DNA from: Deltaproteobacteria bacterium
Lineage (GTDB): Bacteria; Myxococcota_A; Polyangia; JAAYKL01
Assembly: GCA_030595125.1 (NCBI GenBank)
Contig: JAUVDV010000003.1
Coordinates: forward strand, 1-64,000
Length of the DNA stretch: 64,000 nucleotides
Reading direction: 5' to 3'
Shown here: positions 56,637-64,000 of the stretch, piece by piece
Layout of the letters: each line of letters begins with the position of its first letter
Numbering within the stretch: the stretch's first letter is position 1
Position numbers and translations under genes: made by a program
The notes under the pieces: model-generated
What the model saw: only the letters and a program-made list of their open reading frames with translations
The model's database searches: none
Told to the model about the DNA's origin: nothing

Positions 56637-58265
56637 CTACCGCTCGGTTTTGAAAGGCTTGTTGGGGGGGGGCGGCGGCACAGGGGGAGGCTTGTGGGGG
56701 TCCGGTTCTTGTTGGTCGACCATCTTGCCCAGGTACTCCGGCAACTCTATCCCGGCCATCCTGGCTACCTCGTGCAGCGGCGGCAGGCTCTTGATGAGGC
56801 TGGAGGCAAAATTGGCCGTCGAAGATCCGGCGCCCGATCCGCCCGCGCTGTCCCACACGGTGATCTTGTCGATCTTGAGGTTCTTGATGGCCTCCACCTG
56901 CATGGCAACCACCTCCTCGATCTTCTCGATCATCAGCAGGGTGCCCGCGGCCTTTGCGTCGCCAAGGCAGCTCTCCACCATGGCCTGGTAACCGGCGGCC
57001 TTGGAGTCCAGCACCTTGCGGATACCGGCGGCTTCCGCCTCGTACTTGAGCAGGATAGCGTCGGCCTCGCCCTTGGCTTCCTTTCGCGTCTTCTGGGCTT
57101 GGGCCTCTGCGGCGATCTCGATTTTTCGCTTGTCGATCTCCTTGACCACGACCTCTGCGGCGTTGAGCCTCTCCTGTTCGGCCAGGTACTGGGCCTTCTG
57201 GATCTCCACTTCCGCCTCGCGCTTGGCCACCTCACCCCGCTTCAACGCGCCCGCCTCCTTGATGGCCAGCCCGGCGTTGTAGTCGGCGATATTGGCCTTG
57301 GCCACGTTCTCGCCCTTGACCGCCTCCGACTCCTGCCCGTGGACGTAGACACGCTTGTCGGCCTCGGCCTTCTTCTGGCCCTTCACCGACTCGGCCATGT
57401 TCTCGGCGACGCGAATTTCCTTCTCCCTGTTGGCCTCCGCCTCGCCAACCGTGGCCGATGTCTCCTGCTGCATCACGTAGACGCGCATGTCCGCTTCGGC
57501 GGTCTTCTTGCCCTTCTCGGCCTGGGCCACGTTCTCGGCAACCCGCACGTCCTTCTCTCGAACCGCCTCCGCTTCACCGATGGCGCCCGTCTTGTCCTGG
57601 GTGGCCACGTCTACCTTGGCCTGGTTGATGGCCTCCGCTGCGGCCTTCTTGCCGATGGAGTAGATGTAGTTGGACTCGTCGGTGATGTCCGTGATGTTCA
57701 CGTTGATCAGGTACAGGCCGATCTTGTTGAGCTCCGGCTCCACGTTCTTGCGGATGGAGGCCAGGAACGACTCGCGGTCCTGGTTGATCTGCTCGATGGT
57801 CAATGACGCTACCGTGAGACGAAGCTGCCCGAAGATGATCTCCCGGGCCATGCCCTCGATCTCAGTAGCGGGCAGGTTGAGAAGGCGCTCGGCCGCATTG
57901 TTCATGATGGTAGGATCGGTGCTGATACCCACTGTGAACGTGGACGGCACGTTGATCCTGATATTCTGCAGCGACAGGGCGTTTTGCAGATCGATCAGGA
58001 TGGTCATGGGCGTCAGGCTCAGGTACCGGTAGTCCTGAATGAGCGGGAGCACCAGGGAACCACCGCCGTGGATACAATTGGCCGACTGGCCCTTGCCAAC
58101 CTTTCCGTAGACCACCAGGATCTGATCCGACGGACACCGTTTGTAGCGCTTTGCCATCCAGACGAACAGCACGAAGACTATCAGGCCGACTGCGATCCAC
58201 GGCAACAGATCCAGGAAACCTGAAGACGCTGTGTCCATCCCGGGAACAACCTGCATGGGTATCAT
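56637..58265 (-). CDS. Flotillin-family (SPFH) membrane scaffold protein
   Basis: 542 aa. One N-terminal helix (about 19-38), then the SPFH domain (PSDQILVVYGKVGKGQSANCIHGGG..., INVPSTFTVGISTD, AREIIFGQLRLTVASLTIEQINQDRESF, INVNITDITDE) and a long Ala/Glu/Lys coiled coil (about 215-430) with internal repeats (VREKDVRVAENVAQAEKGKK / NREKEIRVAENMAESVKGQK). A Pro-rich tail ends the protein (PPPVPPPPP). Flotillins organise membrane microdomains. GGGGAGG lies 6 nt before the ATG, and the start overlaps the stop of the NfeD-like gene (ATGA), the usual pairing. Confidence 0.9.
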   Translation of the reverse strand: MIPMQVVPGMDTASSGFLDLLPWIAVGLIVFVLFVWMAKRYKRCPSDQILVVYGKVGKGQSANCIHGGGSLVLPLIQDYRYLSLTPMTILIDLQNALSLQNIRINVPSTFTVGISTDPTIMNNAAERLLNLPATEIEGMAREIIFGQLRLTVASLTIEQINQDRESFLASIRKNVEPELNKIGLYLINVNITDITDESNYIYSIGKKAAAEAINQAKVDVATQDKTGAIGEAEAVREKDVRVAENVAQAEKGKKTAEADMRVYVMQQETSATVGEAEANREKEIRVAENMAESVKGQKKAEADKRVYVHGQESEAVKGENVAKANIADYNAGLAIKEAGALKRGEVAKREAEVEIQKAQYLAEQERLNAAEVVVKEIDKRKIEIAAEAQAQKTRKEAKGEADAILLKYEAEAAGIRKVLDSKAAGYQAMVESCLGDAKAAGTLLMIEKIEEVVAMQVEAIKNLKIDKITVWDSAGGSGAGSSTANFASSLIKSLPPLHEVARMAGIELPEYLGKMVDQQEPDPHKPPPVPPPPPNKPFKTER

Positions 58266-58900
58266 TCTTCTACCTCCCCATCTGTACTATCTGTGAATTC
58301 TATCTTTTTTACGACCATGGTGTTTCCCTTCACGACGCCCACTACCTTGACCCGCGTATCGGTGGGAATCTCGTTTCCGTCGGCGCTCACGGCGTCGAAT
58401 ACCTTGAGGTGTTCCTGAACCGCTACCTGCACCTTGCCGGGCTGGTCCTTCCTGATCGTCAGGTAAACGTTACCCTCCTGCCCGATGGCGTTCTTCAGAT
58501 TCATGGTGCCGCTACTTTGCAAACTTCTGAATGCTTGGAAGATCTTGGCGACAATGAAGTTGGTGATTACGCCCGCGCCGACACCTATCCCGATGGACAC
58601 CGCAGAGCCCATCCCGTGACCCTTGTTGAGCATCAGCCCGACAAGGCCGAACATCATGAAGAAGGCCGTTATTCCCTGTACTGAAATCCAGTGAAAATCG
58701 GCCGTGGAATCTGCGTGAATCGCGTCTGCGTCAGCGTCCATATCCATGTCAATGTCCGCATCCACGTCCATGTCCAGGTCGGTATCGCCAAAACCGCCGA
58801 TCATCATGGCGATAACCTGAATGATAAAGAACAGGCCGCTGACTGTGGCCAGTACAGCGAACACCATCTGAAGTGTTGTCAGTGAGTCAAACCATTCCAT
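58262..58900 (-). CDS. NfeD/YqiJ-like membrane OB-fold partner of flotillin
   Basis: 212 aa. Three or four membrane helices (about 10-33, 72-90, 100-120) and a C-terminal OB-fold (about 140-205: NAIGQEGNVYLTIRKDQPGKVQV..., RVKVVGVVKGNTMVVKKIEF). Between helices 1 and 2 is an acidic low-complexity loop with alternating Asp (DLDMDVDADIDMDMDADADA), exposed outside the membrane. NfeD-type proteins occur next to flotillin genes and work with them. GGGAGG precedes the ATG. Confidence 0.82.
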   Translation of the reverse strand: MEWFDSLTTLQMVFAVLATVSGLFFIIQVIAMMIGGFGDTDLDMDVDADIDMDMDADADAIHADSTADFHWISVQGITAFFMMFGLVGLMLNKGHGMGSAVSIGIGVGAGVITNFIVAKIFQAFRSLQSSGTMNLKNAIGQEGNVYLTIRKDQPGKVQVAVQEHLKVFDAVSADGNEIPTDTRVKVVGVVKGNTMVVKKIEFTDSTDGEVEE

Positions 58901-58991
58901 TATTGAGCCTCCCCCTGTATCCGCTCCCGCGGGGATCAGTTCTTTGTGCGATTCGAAAGGACAACAAGGCGCAAGTCTAGCAGGTATCCAA

Positions 58992-59846
58992 CTAACCGTC
59001 AGACAAATAGCGCGCCAGCACGCCGTCGATGTCCGCGCCGTTGGAGATGGGGTCATGCACGTAGTTGGCGCCCGTATCCGGATTTGTCATGGACGGGGCA
59101 GTCACAAGCTTGATGTACGCGAAGCCCCCGGTCTTGATTGCCTGGGCGTCGCCCCCGTCATCCGGTAGATCGTCCAGATCGAAATGATCTCCTCCGGCGG
59201 CGGAGAAATCGAATGGATCTACGGGGTTGGTGTCGGCATTGTAGTAAACGGGATTGACGCCGGCGAACCCCAGCCACTTGTCCGGGAGCTGGGAGTAGGT
59301 TGTTTCGTCCGGGTTTGTGTAGTCGTGGGGGAGGGGCACCCATATGGTTCCGTCGAGGGAGAGAAAGATCACTACATGGTCCATGAAACAGGCGGGGCCT
59401 GCGCCGATGAGGAAGGCGTTCTCGAACACCGCGAAGTCCGTCCCGGGACCGTTTTCTACCAGCCTGCCGGACCAGCCCAGGACAATGTAGTTGTCGATGT
59501 CTTCGACGTATCCAAGCGAAAACACATCAACCGTGTTTCCCGTCGACGAGCCGCTTCCGTGAACTCCGTTGGTGGCATTACTCGAGTCCCCCAATCCTTC
59601 GCCTGTATGTCCAGGTGCGTCCACCACCTCGTCCGCAACGTTTTGCGAATAGTCCCCCGCGTCCTCTTCCGTGCCGGCGTCTGATTCTGTATCCGTGTCG
59701 CTATCTGTGTCTCCGTCCGTGTCCGAGTCAGCGTCTGAACCGGCATCCGCATCGGTGGATGCGTCAGGACCTCCGTCGCCCTCCTCGGTACACGCACAAG
59801 CGAGCACAAGCGCAATCGCGATGATCAGTTTAAAAACAGCATTCAT
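58992..59846 (-). CDS. VFEN-motif surface lipoprotein (LIC_13355-like)
   Basis: 284 aa. Signal peptide with ACAC lipobox, then an Asp/Ser/Thr linker. The mature domain has VDVFSLGYVEDIDNYIVLGW, ENGPGTDFAVFENAFLIG, VVIFLSLDGTIWVPLP and GDHFDLDDL, the pattern of LIC_13355-like 'cell surface' proteins ('vlSLG.gG.i.l.f...i.dg.G.DF.VFEN.F...'), probably a ligand-binding beta-sandwich. The start is 2 bp after the stop of the beta-propeller lipoprotein, with AAGGGG 8 nt before the ATG. Third gene of the cobalamin-riboswitch operon. Its 3' end has been copied twice (55071-55159, 56564-56629). Confidence 0.75.
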   Translation of the reverse strand: MNAVFKLIIAIALVLACACTEEGDGGPDASTDADAGSDADSDTDGDTDSDTDTESDAGTEEDAGDYSQNVADEVVDAPGHTGEGLGDSSNATNGVHGSGSSTGNTVDVFSLGYVEDIDNYIVLGWSGRLVENGPGTDFAVFENAFLIGAGPACFMDHVVIFLSLDGTIWVPLPHDYTNPDETTYSQLPDKWLGFAGVNPVYYNADTNPVDPFDFSAAGGDHFDLDDLPDDGGDAQAIKTGGFAYIKLVTAPSMTNPDTGANYVHDPISNGADIDGVLARYLSDG

Positions 59847-59848
59847 GG

Positions 59849-60985
59849 TTAGACCCCTTCCCCATCTTGATGCACGAAGCAAATCATGAAGGGCGGCAGC
59901 CCCACGTCCAGGGGCTCCTCGGTAATCTCTGAATCGTTTTCCGTGTCGAAGATCCTCAACCCCGGCAACTGAGGCTTGCGGTCGCAAACCCATAGCTGGC
60001 TTCTATCCGGGGAAATCTCCAGAAAACCTATTGTCCAATCGTCGCGGACGATAAGGTCCTCCAGTTTCTTTCCGGTGGAAGGATTGAAGGAGACCAGATG
60101 GGTGGCCGCGCCCGAGGCTGCAGGAACGCCAATGACCGCATAGCCCTTGGTCTCGCTGACGATAACCACGTCCGAGAGATCCCCCCCGACCTCCTGTTCC
60201 GTAATGACAAAACCGCTCAATGTCAGATCGTGGGGATCCAGGTATTCGATACCGCCGTCCAGGGTGTCGAAGGCTCCAGCTTGCGCGATCACTATTTTAT
60301 CAAGGACGGAGTTGTAGCGCAGCTTGCCGTAGGTATTGGACCCGGAGAGGATGATCTCCTCCTCGATCACTCCGGTGGCCGCGTCAATAACAGCGATTGA
60401 ACTCGGGCCTGTAGGGGTAAAATTGACGAGCTTCTGCAATACAACGTAGATCTTGCCTTGCAGATAAAGAACCCAGGCCGCTTCCGGGTTTCCGTCGTCA
60501 TCGGCCATGGAACTCAGATCGACAGTTCCGATTTGCGTGCCACTGGTGGGGTGCACGATGAGCAACTCAGGTTGATCGAAGAGAGCAATAAATGCCCGTC
60601 CCGGGGAGGCCACAGCGATATCCTGCGGGTTGCTGCCGGCTCCTGCCGAGTATTCCGAGGACACCGTCCAGCCGTCATGAGGATCGATGACGTCCACCGC
60701 ATCGGCTCCATATCTCGCGATAATAAAGGGGGTCGACGTTTCTTCATCGAAGCGGCAGACCGAGTCCTCGTGAACAGTCTCGATGCTTTCGGAGATGGAA
60801 AGGTCGGAGAGATCGACCAGAGAATAGGAGCCGGCCTCATAATCGGTGGTCACCACCAGGGCATACGTTCCCCCATCGACCATGTTCGCTATGGGGGGCT
60901 TGTCCGAAGAGGGATCGCAACCTGTCCACAACACCGGCAACACGACCCAAAGGAATAGAAACAGAGAACCTCGTGTCGCCTTCAT
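59849..60985 (-). CDS. YncE/BtuG-like beta-propeller lipoprotein
   Basis: 378 aa. Lipobox WTGC (Cys23). The mature protein consists of YVTN-type blades: YALVVTTDYEAGSYSLVDL, TPFIIARYGADAVDVIDP, NPQDIAVASPGRAFIALFDQ, SSIAVIDAATGVIEEEIIL, KIVIAQAGAFDTLDGGIEYL, GYAVIGVPAASGAATHLVSF, QLWVCDRKPQLPGLRIFD, about seven in all. Position directly after the TonB receptor (TGATG overlap) in a riboswitch-controlled operon matches Bacteroides BtuG, a seven-bladed surface propeller that captures cobalamin for BtuB. Homology to BtuG is inferred from fold and context, not shown. Confidence 0.72.
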   Translation of the reverse strand: MKATRGSLFLFLWVVLPVLWTGCDPSSDKPPIANMVDGGTYALVVTTDYEAGSYSLVDLSDLSISESIETVHEDSVCRFDEETSTPFIIARYGADAVDVIDPHDGWTVSSEYSAGAGSNPQDIAVASPGRAFIALFDQPELLIVHPTSGTQIGTVDLSSMADDDGNPEAAWVLYLQGKIYVVLQKLVNFTPTGPSSIAVIDAATGVIEEEIILSGSNTYGKLRYNSVLDKIVIAQAGAFDTLDGGIEYLDPHDLTLSGFVITEQEVGGDLSDVVIVSETKGYAVIGVPAASGAATHLVSFNPSTGKKLEDLIVRDDWTIGFLEISPDRSQLWVCDRKPQLPGLRIFDTENDSEITEEPLDVGLPPFMICFVHQDGEGV

Positions 60986-63015
60986 CAGGTCCTCCAGTTA
61001 ATGGTTGCCAGGATGGTTCTGCCCGGCAACGGAAATGCTTCGAAGTCTCGCACCGGGCGCAGACGACCCTCTTCGTCCTTGACCGTGATGGTATCCAGGA
61101 GGTTCTTGACCTCAACAGTCAGGCTAAGCTTCGCGGGGAGGTGTTCGGCTCGGGCACCGAGGCCCAGAAACAGGCGGGCCAGGGTATCTTCCTGCATGTT
61201 CGCCTGGTCCAGGTAGTTGCTGCCCGCGTAGTTCACATCGAACCAGAGGGAGCCGGCCCATTTCTCCCAGGGATGCCTTATCTCGATTTTTCCATAGGCT
61301 TCGTGGGCGGGGCGGCCCGGCAACCGCTTGTCGTAGTAGAATGGACGGTCGGATCGATTGACCCCATGAAGGAATGTGTAGTTTGCCTCGAAGAAAACGA
61401 CATCCGCCCAGCCGGTGCCCATGGAGGTCTCTACTCCCAGGATTTCTGCCTTGCTCACGTTTTCGGGCCGGACTGTATTCTGGGAGTTCTGCACATAGAC
61501 GATCAGGTCCTCCACCCTGGAGCCGAAGCCCGCGCATTCGAACCTGCCCATCGAGAGGAAACCCACGTCCGTGACCATGTACGTCAAGCCAAGATCCGCG
61601 TTTAGAGAGAGTTCGGGTTTCAGATCCGGGTTGCCGATGACCGCGCCTCGATCACCAAAAAGCTCCGCCAGATCAGGAGGGCGTACAAAGCGACCTGTGT
61701 TTGCGCGAAAGAACAAGCCCGGAACAATTTCGTACCGCAACCCGAGGGAGGGTTGGATGTAGAAATCATCGAAGAAGACTCCGTGGTGATGCTCAAGCCT
61801 CAGGGCGGGCACCAGGAGGGCATCGTCGGACGGAGTCAGAGAGTATTCCAGGGCCAGAGAGGAGATCACCCTGCTTGCGGGATCAGGTTCGATTCCTGCG
61901 AGCAGTTCCACGGTAGTGAAACGTTCGTATCTGCTCCTCGCGCCGACCGAGATCGACTGATGATCGCCGGCGTGGATTCCCAGAAGGGCTCCACCTCCCA
62001 CGGAATCGGCCCTGGAGACGGTGCGCTGATGACCAACGCCGATCTCGTTGTCCAGGTCCGAGAAGTCTTCGTGCATCACCATGTACCTGGCGTCCAGGAT
62101 GACCTCCACGTTTTCGTCGACCGCCGTTTCGAGGCGCCCACTCAGCGAGTCGCGCAGTGTACGCAAGGAGACAGTCTGGGTGGGAATGCTGGACACACCG
62201 GGAATTCCCTGTCGCTTCAGCATCAGGTCGTTTGCCAGTGTCCAGTGCCGGCCGTCCACATTGCCGTCGATCTTCACGAGGGCCCCGTAGGAAACGTGCT
62301 GGTTGTTCTGCCGACGCTGGATCGCGTCATCATCTTCGTTGAGTAATGTTCCGTTTCGATTGAGATACTCGAAATCGCCCTGGGAGCCGGAAGCGGAAAG
62401 GATCGCCAGCGTGCGCACGTCATCTATTCGATCGCCCCGGAGCGCCAGCAGTCGGGCGGTGTTCCAGGATCCATAGCTCGCACTGATCTCGGTGATCGGC
62501 TCGTCGAACGCCCTGGACTTGAGTGAAATTGCCCCTCCTATCCCGGCGGTTCCAAGGGATACAGGTGTATATCCTCGATAGATCTCGATGCGATCGAGGC
62601 TGTCCAGGGTGAGGTCTCCCAGGTTGACAGAGGCGAACCCACCGGTGTTGAGCAACACACCGTCCATGTAAACCGGGACCTGGCCCGGCGTTGAGCCCCG
62701 AATGCTCGCCGCGCCGTAAGAACCGAGGCCGCCTGTGCGGCGAACCTGGACGCCGACCGCCTGGGAAACAACCTCCGAGACCGATGTCATGCCCCTGGAC
62801 TCCTCATTTACATCCAGGGTCCTGGCAAACCCGGTGACATTGTCGCTGGGCTTTACCTCGTACCCGTGAACGACGGTTTCGAACACGGGCGCTTCTTCTT
62901 CATCGAGGAGGAGATCTTCCGTCTGGGGGTCGACTTCATCGGCATTCGAAGCGCAGGGGCACCAGAGGCATAGCCCCAGAACCGTGCAAATCGAAGTCGA
63001 AATAAAACGCAGCAC
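60985..63015 (-). CDS. btuB: TonB-dependent receptor, probable cobalamin transporter
   Basis: 676 aa, GTG start. Signal peptide, then a TonB-box-like FETVVHG, a plug domain (VSEVVSQAVGVQVRRTGGLG, SIRGSTPGQVPVYMDGVLLN, SLDRIEIYRGYTPVSLG, GIGGAISLKSR) and a 22-strand barrel (RFVRPPDLAELFGDRGAVIGNPDLKPE is summarised as the usual 'RpP...elfgd.g...gNpdLkPE' signature). The last residue region GRTILATINWR ends the barrel. The upstream cobalamin riboswitch makes B12 or a related corrinoid the likely substrate. Two lipoprotein genes follow in the same transcript. Confidence 0.85.
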   Translation of the reverse strand: MLRFISTSICTVLGLCLWCPCASNADEVDPQTEDLLLDEEEAPVFETVVHGYEVKPSDNVTGFARTLDVNEESRGMTSVSEVVSQAVGVQVRRTGGLGSYGAASIRGSTPGQVPVYMDGVLLNTGGFASVNLGDLTLDSLDRIEIYRGYTPVSLGTAGIGGAISLKSRAFDEPITEISASYGSWNTARLLALRGDRIDDVRTLAILSASGSQGDFEYLNRNGTLLNEDDDAIQRRQNNQHVSYGALVKIDGNVDGRHWTLANDLMLKRQGIPGVSSIPTQTVSLRTLRDSLSGRLETAVDENVEVILDARYMVMHEDFSDLDNEIGVGHQRTVSRADSVGGGALLGIHAGDHQSISVGARSRYERFTTVELLAGIEPDPASRVISSLALEYSLTPSDDALLVPALRLEHHHGVFFDDFYIQPSLGLRYEIVPGLFFRANTGRFVRPPDLAELFGDRGAVIGNPDLKPELSLNADLGLTYMVTDVGFLSMGRFECAGFGSRVEDLIVYVQNSQNTVRPENVSKAEILGVETSMGTGWADVVFFEANYTFLHGVNRSDRPFYYDKRLPGRPAHEAYGKIEIRHPWEKWAGSLWFDVNYAGSNYLDQANMQEDTLARLFLGLGARAEHLPAKLSLTVEVKNLLDTITVKDEEGRLRPVRDFEAFPLPGRTILATINWRT

Positions 63016-63052
63016 CTCGAAACCTACCCTTTCCGCGAAGGTGGCTTCGGAT

Positions 63053-63279
63053 GGTCGGCATTTGTGCGCGACCGGGCCTGGTCAGGTTTTCTGACTCGCG
63101 AGGTGGCTTACAGCTCTCACCCGTCGTCACCTTCCCATTCATGCAGTGAACAGTGGTGTTGTCGACGAGGGTGTTCCTCGCTTACAGCGGCGGGACCGTG
63201 TCGGATTTTCACCGACTTCCCTGTGGTCCAGGCCCATATCCGAATGTTGTCAAATGGCGACCGGCATCGTGTACCGACC
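63053..63279 (-). ncRNA. Cobalamin riboswitch
   Basis: On the minus strand the conserved parts appear in order: ACAGGGAAGTCGGTGAAAAT followed by CCGACACGGTCCCGCCGCTG-TAA; CCACTG; GGGAAGG; and the B12-box end GAGTCAGAAAACCTGACC. An outer stem GGTCGG (63279-63274) with CCGACC (63058-63053) may close P1. It lies directly before the TonB receptor gene; a short CGAAG-CCAC-CTTCG hairpin just ahead of the start suggests control of translation initiation. It should lower expression when cobalamin is plentiful. Confidence 0.93.
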
Positions 63280-63375
63280 GTTCAATTGAGGCCAAGATAA
63301 ACTGGGCCAGGGAATATAACAAGGGAAAGGTCGTATTGACATCGACGGGGCTTGCGGAATATCTACGCAACAGGC

Positions 63376-64000
63376 ATGTGCTCACCCAATCACACTACAA
63401 TCGGACATTTTGTTGCGCTCGTCCTCGTCCTCGTGCTCGGCTGTGCGACAGGACCAGAGGATGACGGCAGGCGCGAGCAGGTTGAACCTCCGTCCGACAG
63501 GACAACCTCACACATCGAGATCACCGACACATTCGGTCACGTGGTGAAGCTGGAAAAGCCAGCCGAGAAGATCGCGTCTCTCGCGCCCGGTTTCACGGAG
63601 ATCCTTTTTGCCATCGGATGCAATGATCGAATAAGGGTTCGCGACAACTGGTCGGATTTCCCCGCTGACGCTGCTGCGTTACCGGCCGTGGACGGCCTCG
63701 AACCGTCTCCCGCTATCATCGCGGGTTACGATCCCGATCTCGTGTTGTTGTGCTTCAGGGACGCGCGAAGTCTGAAATCATTCGATCAGATCGGCCTGCC
63801 GGTGGCAATGATGGAACCAAAGACCTTTGCACACGTGGCCGAGGATATTGCGAAGTTGGGAGTGTTGTGCGGACGGGAGGAGCGGGCTCGCAAAGTCGCC
63901 GCGAAAATGCTGCGTGTAAAGGATGAGATTTCACTTGCGCTCAAGAAAACGGACTATCGTCCGGCGGTGTACGTGGAACTCGATGGGGCAGATCCCGCGC
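63376..64000 (+). CDS. btuF: BtuF-like periplasmic corrinoid/heme-type binding lipoprotein (cut by window edge)
   Basis: At least 208 codons, 3' end outside the window. ATG followed by a signal peptide with lipobox LVLGC, a short acidic linker and the cluster A-2/type III binding-protein fold: IEITDTFGHVVKLEKPAEKI, ASLAPGFTEILFAIGCNDRI, GLEPSPAIIAGYDPDLVLL, KSFDQIGLPVAMMEPKTFAHV. BtuF and related heme or siderophore binders share this pattern; the divergent cobalamin riboswitch favours BtuF. About 95 bp separate it from the riboswitch 5' end. BtuC and BtuD genes would be expected just beyond the window. Confidence 0.8.
   Translation, partial: MCSPNHTTIGHFVALVLVLVLGCATGPEDDGRREQVEPPSDRTTSHIEITDTFGHVVKLEKPAEKIASLAPGFTEILFAIGCNDRIRVRDNWSDFPADAAALPAVDGLEPSPAIIAGYDPDLVLLCFRDARSLKSFDQIGLPVAMMEPKTFAHVAEDIAKLGVLCGREERARKVAAKMLRVKDEISLALKKTDYRPAVYVELDGADPA

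Noticed and set aside
56607-57806. 399-codon plus-strand frame opposite flotillin
   Set aside because: Leu/Gly/His-rich antisense reading of the coiled-coil region; no support as a gene.
1-64000. tRNA, rRNA, prophage or integrative element
   Set aside because: No cloverleaf with CCA-type ends, no rRNA segments, and no integrase, capsid or conjugation genes were found when reading both strands; only a transposase fragment at the left edge.

Overview
The window looks like chromosomal DNA of an anaerobic or microaerobic delta-proteobacterial/Myxococcota-type bacterium. The evidence is direct but circumstantial. Many secreted lipoproteins carry Asp-Ser/Asp-Thr linkers encoded by GAY-WCN repeats. 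One secreted protein ends in a Cys-Gly-Cys / hydrophobic / Arg-Arg-Arg tail like the MYXO-CTERM sorting signal. There is a large Ser/Thr kinase, VWA and FG-GAP lipoproteins, a CXXXY-type CcmE and an octaheme cytochrome. No rRNA or tRNA gene and no phage module was seen.

Layout. 1-1.5 kb: C-terminal remnant of a transposase, a DUF507 protein, and an MNT antitoxin with a truncated HEPN toxin bracketed by a 17-bp direct repeat. 1.6-4.5 kb (minus): two DUF4349-like envelope proteins, a lipoprotein and ccmE in one operon. 4.6-11.5 kb: SBBP-repeat lipoprotein, UMF1-type MFS transporter, VWA lipoprotein, MYXO-CTERM protein and an outer-membrane barrel protein. 11.8-19.5 kb (minus): an 11-gene Mrp/Mbh-like cation antiporter operon (E, F, G, two split A/B-like pieces, B, C and three NuoL/M/N-family subunits). 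It includes an unusual membrane-anchored lipoyl-like protein and has no hydrogenase genes. 19.7-30.3 kb: HEAT-like protein, OmpA lipoprotein, flavodoxin-SCP2 fusion, L,D-transpeptidase, metallophosphoesterase, Beta_propel protein, BrnT/BrnA toxin-antitoxin, Ddl. 30.4-37.3 kb: HARE-HTH/restriction-endonuclease-like fusion overlapping a tandem pseudokinase-kinase gene, a 43-bp tandem repeat, a membrane glycosyltransferase-like protein and a REC-histidine kinase. 37.5-46.2 kb (minus): B12-dependent methionine synthase, two HExxH proteins, an orphan MshEN protein, and intergenic regions full of palindromic repeats. 46.2-53 kb: FadL-type barrel, OmpA-domain protein, gltX, CPBP protease. 53-55 kb (minus): ArsR-type regulator plus octaheme cytochrome. 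55.2-59.8 kb: a seven-repeat FG-GAP lipoprotein and a flotillin/NfeD-like pair, with two orphan copies of the 3' end of a third lipoprotein gene. 59-64 kb: a cobalamin-riboswitch-led operon of TonB receptor, beta-propeller lipoprotein and VFEN-motif lipoprotein, divergent from a BtuF-like binding protein cut by the window edge.

How it fits together. The right end is a vitamin B12 acquisition locus resembling the BtuB/BtuG arrangement of Bacteroides, and methionine synthase inside the window is a B12 consumer. CcmE and the octaheme cytochrome point to periplasmic c-type cytochrome respiration. The Mrp-like cluster would couple cation gradients. Two inverted copies of a 193-195-bp element with 30-bp terminal inverted repeats, several other palindromic repeats and duplicated gene tails show active small-scale rearrangement.
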